Source: Cyanobacteriota bacterium
Lineage (GTDB): Bacteria > Cyanobacteriota > Cyanobacteriia > Phormidesmidales > Phormidesmidaceae
Assembly: GCA_027483425.1 (NCBI GenBank)
Contig: JAIXUR010000025.1
Location: 1 to 10,729, forward strand
Length of the DNA: 10,729 bases
Direction of reading: 5' to 3'
The notes under the pieces are model-generated. The model did no database searches, was not told where the DNA came from, and saw only the letters and a list, made by a program, of their open reading frames with translations. Position 1 is the first letter of the stretch; every line of letters starts with the position of its first letter. The translations under genes and the position numbers were made by a program. This document shows positions 7,046-10,729 of this stretch, in pieces.

Positions 7046-7095
7046 TGATAACCCGTTCAAACTACCCGCCGGGCCACTACCCATGGATACTACCT

Positions 7096-7842
7096 ATGCC
7101 TGCGCCAACCCTTGAGATTTTGCCTGACAAGCCCGCTCTGGTGCAGCGGGCCCTAGCCTTGGTGGTGGAGGCTATCCACAGCGCCGTCGCCGACCACGGC
7201 TACTGTACCCTCGCCCTAGCCGGGGGCAGCACCCCTAAGCCCCTTTACAGCGGCCTAGCCGAGCGCGATCTCCCCTGGGAAAACCTCTACATTTTTTGGG
7301 GTGATGAACGCTACGTCGCCGTTGACCACCCCGACAGCAACGCTGGCATGGCCAAGGCCGCCTGGCTGGATCAGGTACCCATTCCGGCCGATCACATTCT
7401 GATTACACCGACAATAGACAAGGATCCAGTCGTTTCGGCCAGCCAGTACGAAGCTACGGTAAAGAGCGTATTCGCCAGTCTGCAGGGAATTGCGCCCGAC
7501 CAGGTACCCCAGTTTGACCTGATTTTGCTGGGCATGGGGGACGACGGCCATACCGCCTCCCTATTTCCCCACACGGCGGCCCTCACCGTGGGCGATCGCC
7601 TGATTACCGTGGGCCATAAAGGGGCTGACCCCCGCATTACCTTTACCGCCCCGCTGATCAACCACAGCCGCCGAGTCATGTTTTTGGTGGCCGGGGCCGA
7701 CAAGCAAACCGCCCTAGCCCAGGTTTTTTCTCCCGCTGGCGATGATTTGGCCTACCCCTCTCGCCTAGTTAGACCCCAGGGAGAGCTACGGTGGCTGCTC
7801 GACCGCCAGGCTGTGGGCGACCTAGATCTAGCCATGATCTAG
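7096..7842 (+). CDS. pgl: 6-phosphogluconolactonase
   Basis: 248 residues of the DevB/Pgl family: LALAGGSTPK (39-48), FWGDERYV (67-74), LLGMGDDGHTASLFP (144-158) and RITFT (180-184), all in the expected order and at typical family length. It hydrolyses 6-phosphogluconolactone to 6-phosphogluconate in the cytoplasm, between glucose-6-phosphate dehydrogenase and 6-phosphogluconate dehydrogenase in the oxidative pentose phosphate pathway. I chose ATG 7096 (MPAPTLEIL). An in-frame TTG at 7042 would add 18 residues (with YPPGHYPW) that do not look like family sequence and would cover the palindrome at 7034. The ribosome binding site before 7096 is weak. It is transcribed alone, divergently from ureA, with 354 nt before the next gene. 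Confidence 0.96.
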   Translation: MPAPTLEILPDKPALVQRALALVVEAIHSAVADHGYCTLALAGGSTPKPLYSGLAERDLPWENLYIFWGDERYVAVDHPDSNAGMAKAAWLDQVPIPADHILITPTIDKDPVVSASQYEATVKSVFASLQGIAPDQVPQFDLILLGMGDDGHTASLFPHTAALTVGDRLITVGHKGADPRITFTAPLINHSRRVMFLVAGADKQTALAQVFSPAGDDLAYPSRLVRPQGELRWLLDRQAVGDLDLAMI

Positions 7843-7962
7843 CCATTCCTGCATAAAGATAGGGTGAAAGGTCTCGAGATGGGGGTTTGACACCTCTCTA
7901 ATTTGGCACCGACCTGCATTATCATCTAGGCAGTTAGGTATCTCGACAGTTGGGTGCTCTTT

Positions 7963-7991
7963 TTGACGGTTGCCACCGCTAGGCCTAAAAC
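7963..7991 (+). promoter_or_regulatory. candidate promoter of the FHA gene
   Basis: TTGACG (7963-7968), a 17-nt spacer, and TAAAAC (7986-7991). It would give a leader of about 200 nt that carries the hairpins at 8026-8070 and the small frame at 8118. The match to the consensus is moderate. Confidence 0.3.
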
Positions 7992-8025
7992 CAGGTCAGA
8001 GGTTGTTGAAGCAGCCTGGGGAGGT

Positions 8026-8070
8026 CTGGCTCTATACCCCTAGAGCCAGCTAGGACTGGCAAAATCCTAG
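8026..8070 (+). other. two adjacent hairpins between pgl and the FHA gene
   Basis: The first is a perfect 9-bp stem, CTGGCTCTA-TACCCC-TAGAGCCAG (8026-8049). The second begins at the next base, CTAGGA-N9-TCCTAG (8050-8070). No U-run follows, so a simple terminator for pgl is unlikely. A structured 5' leader of the FHA mRNA or a small RNA is possible. A third small stem, CCGCT-CATC-AGCGG, lies at 8104-8117 just before the small frame. Confidence 0.45.
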
Positions 8071-8117
8071 GAGACTCCAGCCCAGGAGATAGCCACAGTC
8101 GCGCCGCTCATCAGCGG

Positions 8118-8174
8118 ATGTCCTTTTTCAACCGTCTCTCAGCCGCCGCCAAGCCCTTCTATGATTATGATTAA
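8118..8174 (+). CDS. possible 18-residue leader peptide
   Basis: ATG 8118 to TAA 8172-8174 encodes MSFFNRLSAAAKPFYDYD. It is not hydrophobic and matches no small photosystem or cytochrome peptide that I know. It ends 22 nt before the FHA start and is preceded by a small hairpin and no clear ribosome binding site. A second mini-frame, ATG 8161 to TGA 8194-8196 (MIMIKTYRDRF), overlaps it and stops immediately before the FHA start codon, in the same frame as FHA. Either could be chance. Confidence 0.25.
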   Translation: MSFFNRLSAAAKPFYDYD

Positions 8175-8196
8175 AACCTACAGGGATCGTTTTTGA

Positions 8197-8646
8197 TTGA
8201 GTAATGTGATTACCCTCTCGCTGCTCCACCCGCTCCACAAGACTCCGGTGCAAAGCTGGTCCTTCGATCAAGAGCCCGTGATTCGTATCGGTCGCTCCAC
8301 TGATAATCACGTCGTTCTCTACAGCGCCGTGGTGTCTCGGTACCATGTCGAAGTTCATCACCTAGACTCCGGCTGGGTCGTCAAGAGCATTGGCACCAAC
8401 GGTACCTACCTGGAGGGTCGCCGCATTGCCGAAGCACCGGTAGAAGACGGCATTATTATTCGCCTGGCGCGATCGGGGCCCAATATTCAGATCAACATGT
8501 CCGAGGAGAAACGCGATCCCCTCCAAGAGCTGTTGATGAACCGCCGCAAAGCCGACGAGCAGCGCACCCAAAACGACAGCACCACCAGCAAACCCTACGA
8601 CCTTCCCGAAGCCTTACCCCACCAAACCACTATTATCAACACCTAG
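8197..8646 (+). CDS. small FHA-domain protein
   Basis: 149 residues with one forkhead-associated domain at about 29-100: IRIGRSTDNHVVL (31-43), VVSRYHVEVHHL (45-56), IGTNGTYLEGRRI (64-76) and IIIRLARSGP (85-94). The GRS, SRxH and NG residues that bind phosphothreonine are intact. The rest (about 105-149) is polar, without a domain, and probably disordered. FHA proteins act as adaptors to Ser/Thr-kinase-phosphorylated partners; no kinase is encoded nearby. The start is uncertain. TTG 8197 has AGGGA at 8182-8186 (10-nt spacer), while GTG 8206 would give MITLSLLHPL; the ATG at 8204 is out of frame and runs directly into TGA. The in-frame TGA just before TTG 8197 rules out a longer form. No close neighbour suggests its target. 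Confidence 0.9.
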   Translation: MSNVITLSLLHPLHKTPVQSWSFDQEPVIRIGRSTDNHVVLYSAVVSRYHVEVHHLDSGWVVKSIGTNGTYLEGRRIAEAPVEDGIIIRLARSGPNIQINMSEEKRDPLQELLMNRRKADEQRTQNDSTTSKPYDLPEALPHQTTIINT

Positions 8647-8656
8647 GTTGGGGGCT

Positions 8657-8702
8657 GGTTGTGTTAGGTAATCCGGCCCAGACTGAACGACCTAACACAA
8701 CC
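8657..8702. terminator. hairpin between convergent FHA gene and metK, likely bidirectional terminator
   Basis: GGTTGTGTTAGGT (8657-8669) and ACCTAACACAACC (8690-8702) form a perfect 13-bp stem with a 20-nt loop. It lies 10 nt after the FHA stop and 11 nt after the metK stop (read on the minus strand). There is no U-run on either side, so intrinsic termination may be weak. Confidence 0.6.
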
Positions 8703-8713
8703 GTGGCCTGGGT

Positions 8714-9868
8714 CTACAGGGCGGCGCTGAGCGCGTCAACCTTGTCGGTTTTTTCCCAGGTGAAGTCAGGCTGTTCACGGCCAAAGTGACCGTAGGCCGC
8801 CGTTTGTTGGTAAATCGGGCGGCGCAGATCAAGCATGTCGATCAGTCCCTGGGGGCGCAGGTCAAAGTGTTCACGCACGAGGGCCGCGATCGCCCCATCG
8901 GCCAGTTTGCCCGTGCCAAAGGTATTGATGGAGATCGACGTGGGTTGAGCGACCCCGATCGCATAGGAAACCTGAATCTCGCAGCGATCGGCCAGGCCCG
9001 CCGCCACAATGTTTTTGGCGACATAGCGACCCGCATAGGCCGCCGAGCGATCGACCTTGGTGGGGTCTTTGCCCGAAAAGGCACCCCCGCCGTGGCGAGC
9101 CATACCGCCATAGGTATCGACAATGATTTTGCGCCCGGTCAGACCACAGTCGCCCACAGGTCCCCCGATGATGAACTGACCAGTGGGGTTAATGTGGTAC
9201 TGAGTCCCGGCATGGAGCCATGGGGCGGGCAGCACCGGCTTAATGATTTCCTCCATCACCGCTTCGCGGATATCGGCTTGGGAAATATCGGGGTCGTGCT
9301 GGGTCGAGAGCACCACGGCCTCTACCGCTACGGGTCGGTGGTTTTCGTAGCGCAGGGTAATCTGGCTCTTGGCGTCGGGGCGCAGCCAGGGCAGCACCCC
9401 ATGTTTCCGGAGATAGGCCTGCCGTTCGACCAGCCGGTGGGCGTAGTAGATGGGGGCAGGCATCAGGGTATCGGTTTCGCTGGTGGCGTAGCCAAACATC
9501 AGCCCCTGGTCGCCAGCGCCCAGATCTTTGTCAATGGCGGCATCGACCCCCACCGCGATATCAGAGGACTGCTTGCCAATGGCATTCAGCACGGCGCAGG
9601 AGGCCCCGTCAAAGCCCACGTCAGAGCTATCGTAGCCAATACCCAAAATGACATTGCGGACGATGTCTTCGAGATCGACGTAGGTGTTGGTGCGGACTTC
9701 CCCGGCAATCACCGCCATGCCGGTCTTGACCAGGGTTTCCACAGCGACCCGAGCATGGAGGTCTTCTTTGAGAATGGCATCTAAAACAGCATCAGAGATC
9801 TGGTCGGCCATTTTGTCGGGGTGGCCCTCAGATACTGACTCTGACGTAAAAATACTGTACTCGCTCAT
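8714..9868 (-). CDS. metK: S-adenosylmethionine synthetase, proteobacterial-like type
   Basis: 384 residues. It makes S-adenosylmethionine from methionine and ATP in the cytoplasm. Signatures in order: FTSESVSEGHPDK (7-19), GAGDQGLMFGYATSETD (117-133), DAKSQIT (165-171), GDCGLTGRKIIVDTYGG (239-255), GGGAFSGKDPTKVDRSAAY (260-278), and the C-terminal YGHFGRE. The length and segments such as MPAPIYYAHRL, WLRPDAKSQ, MARHGGGAF and LADRCEIQVSYAIGVA read like the E. coli/proteobacterial enzyme. The cyanobacterial MetK I recall is about 415-420 residues, with YSRHGGGAF and a longer N-terminal half. The gene carries a HIP1 octamer (8886-8893) and base composition like its neighbours, so any transfer is old. 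The start at 9868 has no good ribosome binding site and no alternative. It lies 129 nt after sufE with a hairpin between, so it probably has its own promoter. Confidence 0.96.
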   Translation of the reverse strand: MSEYSIFTSESVSEGHPDKMADQISDAVLDAILKEDLHARVAVETLVKTGMAVIAGEVRTNTYVDLEDIVRNVILGIGYDSSDVGFDGASCAVLNAIGKQSSDIAVGVDAAIDKDLGAGDQGLMFGYATSETDTLMPAPIYYAHRLVERQAYLRKHGVLPWLRPDAKSQITLRYENHRPVAVEAVVLSTQHDPDISQADIREAVMEEIIKPVLPAPWLHAGTQYHINPTGQFIIGGPVGDCGLTGRKIIVDTYGGMARHGGGAFSGKDPTKVDRSAAYAGRYVAKNIVAAGLADRCEIQVSYAIGVAQPTSISINTFGTGKLADGAIAALVREHFDLRPQGLIDMLDLRRPIYQQTAAYGHFGREQPDFTWEKTDKVDALSAAL

Positions 9869-9932
9869 GAAATAGACCCAACCAGTGTCATAGAAAGGGT
9901 GACGCGGTCAACCGGAGCTGAATCGCCTCCAA

Positions 9933-9942
9933 AGTCTACCAA
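9933..9942 (-). promoter_or_regulatory. candidate extended -10 of metK
   Basis: Minus-strand TTGGTAGACT fits an extended -10 (TG-N-TAGACT), 64 nt before the metK start and just after the sufE terminator hairpin. The same 10-mer lies before sufE at 10474-10483. No -35 is visible. Confidence 0.3.
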
Positions 9943-9953
9943 AATTTTACGGT

Positions 9954-9990
9954 GGTGCTGGGTCGGGTCTCTCTCACCCGGCCCAGCACC
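9954..9990 (-). terminator. terminator hairpin after sufE
   Basis: A 15-bp stem with one G-U pair and a 7-nt loop: on the minus strand GGTGCTGGGCCGGGT-GAGAGAG-ACCCGACCCAGCACC. It begins 7 nt after the sufE stop. Only a short TTTT follows, some 9 nt later, so it is a strong hairpin but not a textbook intrinsic terminator. It separates sufE from metK. Confidence 0.65.
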
Positions 9991-9997
9991 GTACCGC

Positions 9998-10444
9998 TCA
10001 AGGCACCACAACGCCGGAGCCAGCCCCATCGAGCAGGATCCCGGCCTTTTGCTGCATGGTTTTGAAGATGTTGTAAAAGCCGTTGGCCCGCGACGGAGTC
10101 AGACTGACGTCGAGCTGAGTGTCTTTAATAAAGTCGGGGGTGAGGTGGACAATTTCTGCCGGAGTCAGGCCATTCAGCGCCTTGATCAGCAGAGCAACCA
10201 GCCCCTTGGTAATTTGAGCGTCGGAGTCGGCCTGGTACAGCACCTTGCCATCGACCAAGTCGGCCACCACAAACACCTGAGAAACACAGCCCGGCACCTT
10301 ATTCTCAGGGGTTTTGTATTCCTCCGGCAGCGGCTCAAGCTTTTTAGCAAACCACAGTAGCTGCTCGTATCGGCGCTTAGGGTCTGCGGCCTGTTGAAAA
10401 CGGGCCACAATTTTCTCGATGGAATCAGGACGGTCAACGGGCAT
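9998..10444 (-). CDS. sufE: SufE-family sulfur acceptor protein
   Basis: 148 residues covering the whole SufE/YgdK fold. The sulfur-accepting Cys53 lies in NKVPGCVSQVFVV (48-60), followed by the acidic VDGKVLYQADSDAQITKGL segment, LTPAEI (93-98) and the family C-terminal SRANGFYNIFKTMQ (117-130). SufE takes persulfide sulfur from the cysteine desulfurase SufS, stimulates it, and passes sulfur to the SufBCD Fe-S scaffold. In cyanobacteria sufE is often apart from the sufBCDS operon, as here. The start at 10444 has no clear ribosome binding site (ATCA precedes ATG); no better in-frame start is seen. It is followed by a strong hairpin, so is probably transcribed alone or from upstream remA. Confidence 0.95.
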   Translation of the reverse strand: MPVDRPDSIEKIVARFQQAADPKRRYEQLLWFAKKLEPLPEEYKTPENKVPGCVSQVFVVADLVDGKVLYQADSDAQITKGLVALLIKALNGLTPAEIVHLTPDFIKDTQLDVSLTPSRANGFYNIFKTMQQKAGILLDGAGSGVVVP

Positions 10445-10473
10445 TGATCAACTAGGGGAAACAACCTACTCGT

Positions 10474-10483
10474 AGTCTACCAA
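10474..10483 (-). promoter_or_regulatory. candidate extended -10 of sufE
   Basis: Minus-strand TTGGTAGACT, identical to the 10-mer before metK, 29 nt before the sufE start. It fits an extended -10 (TG-N-TAGACT). No -35 is visible in the GC-rich DNA upstream. Confidence 0.3.
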
Positions 10484-10501
10484 GTTGATTGGGGAGCGCG
10501 C

Positions 10502-10519
10502 GGGGAGGGCCGGGGAGGG
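10502..10519 (+). other. G-rich repeat able to form a G-quadruplex
   Basis: GGGGAGGGCCGGGGAGGG: four G-tracts with loops of 1-2 nt, made of a duplicated 10-mer. It lies between remA and sufE, on the strand that is template for both genes. Confidence 0.45.
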
Positions 10520-10525
10520 AAGGAA

Positions 10526-10553
10526 TTCAAAGTTCAAAGTTCAGAGTTCAAAA
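10526..10553. repeat. heptamer short tandem repeat (STRR type)
   Basis: Four units of 7 bp: TTCAAAG, TTCAAAG, TTCAGAG, TTCAAAA. Short tandem heptamers of this AT-rich kind are a known class of intergenic repeat in cyanobacteria. It lies 29 nt after the remA stop. Confidence 0.75.
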
Positions 10554-10582
10554 CCTGCTTCCTGGTTGTTCGGCCCAGTCAT

Positions 10583-10729
10583 TTAGCTCTTGCCATCGCT
10601 ATCTTTGCCACTCACGAATCGGTGGGCAACGGTTTCAGGCTGAATGGCTGACAAAATGGTGTGGCCAGAGTCGGTAATAATCACAGCCCGGGTGCGACGA
10701 CCGTAGGTGGCATCGACCAATTGCCCCCG
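10583..10729 (-). CDS. remA: RemA/DUF370-family regulator, C-terminal part
   Basis: The last 48 codons are present, with TAA at 10585-10583; the start lies beyond the right edge. The peptide holds the family hallmark GQLVDATYGRRTRAVIITD, then SGHTILSAIQPETVAHRF, followed by a polar tail of 10 residues (VSGKDSDGKS). The short DUF370 proteins are about 80-95 residues long. In Bacillus, RemA is a DNA-binding activator of biofilm-matrix operons that forms ring-like oligomers; the role in cyanobacteria is not established. It is on the same strand as sufE, with 138 nt between, and no clear terminator is seen in that gap. Confidence 0.9.
   Translation of the reverse strand, partial: RGQLVDATYGRRTRAVIITDSGHTILSAIQPETVAHRFVSGKDSDGKS

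Larger units (their letters stand above)
6784..7095. promoter_or_regulatory. divergent ureA/pgl intergenic region
   Basis: Holds promoters for both directions, but I could not assign -35/-10 pairs with confidence. A perfect TTGACA occurs toward ureA (plus-strand TGTCAA at 6847-6852) without a fitting -10. It also holds a 10-bp inverted repeat, the second copy of the 58-nt repeat, and the palindromes GGATATCC-type at 6965-6974 and at 7034-7045. Confidence 0.5.

Noticed and set aside
7042..7095. N-terminal extension of pgl from TTG 7042
   Set aside because: The added 18 residues do not resemble the family and would overlap a palindrome; ATG 7096 gives the expected length.
6784..7095. NtcA binding site for nitrogen control of ureA
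   Set aside because: No GTA-N8-TAC was found. GTA at 6821 has no TAC at the right distance.
7887..7892. Perfect TTGACA as a promoter after pgl
   Set aside because: No -10-like hexamer at 15-19 nt; the TATCAT at 7920-7925 is 27 nt away.
8786..9784. Long plus-strand open frame (332 codons) opposite metK
   Set aside because: Antisense of a clear metK; the frame is open because of strong third-position GC bias in the real gene.
9869..9953. SAM riboswitch in the metK leader
   Set aside because: Under 90 nt remains after the sufE hairpin, and I see no multi-stem fold or known SAM-riboswitch core there.

Overview
The window looks like chromosomal DNA of a GC-rich cyanobacterium. The HIP1 octamer GCGATCGC occurs 11 times (for example at 77, 717, 1809, 2097, 4524, 4869, 5316, 5458, 6233, 7592 and 8886), far above chance for 10.7 kb and typical of cyanobacteria. 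A heptamer short tandem repeat and a small element carrying the interspersed GGGGCGAATGGCATTCGCCC palindrome point the same way. A filamentous Leptolyngbya- or Nodosilinea-like lineage is a guess from base composition only. Ten of the genes are housekeeping or accessory genes of recognisable families. There is no phage, CRISPR, tRNA or rRNA.

Layout. 1-2750 (minus): 5' part of a large SNF2-family helicase, running off the left edge. 2751-3273: gene-free, with one copy of a 58-nt dispersed repeat, a 112-bp MITE-like element and a 17-bp perfect palindrome. 3274-3714 (plus): four-helix membrane protein of unknown role, whose stop codon overlaps that of the convergent next gene. 3711-6783 (minus): a tight four-gene cluster in transcription order ureA, an S41-family peptidase, ureB, and an alkaline-phosphatase-superfamily hydrolase. 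Gaps are 8 nt, a 4-nt overlap and 6 nt, so it is very probably one operon. It is unusual because a peptidase separates two urease subunits and ureC is not next. 6784-7095: divergent regulatory region with the second, inverted copy of the 58-nt repeat and several palindromes. 7096-7842 (plus): 6-phosphogluconolactonase (pgl). 7843-8196: gene-free leader with tandem hairpins and a possible 18-codon peptide. 8197-8646 (plus): small FHA-domain protein. 8657-8702: hairpin between convergent genes. Then three minus-strand genes: metK (8714-9868), sufE (9998-10444) and the C-terminal part of a RemA/DUF370 regulator (10583-10729, off the right edge).

How the genes may work together. UreA and UreB are the small subunits of urease and need UreC from elsewhere in the genome. 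Pgl is the second step of the oxidative pentose phosphate pathway, the main source of NADPH in the dark. SufE feeds sulfur from a cysteine desulfurase into Fe-S assembly, and MetK makes S-adenosylmethionine. Both touch sulfur amino-acid metabolism, but each seems to have its own promoter. I see no single novel multi-gene system. The points most worth a second look are the interrupted urease operon, a MetK that reads as the proteobacterial rather than the usual cyanobacterial type, the 58-nt repeat shared by two promoter regions, and the structured leader before the FHA gene.
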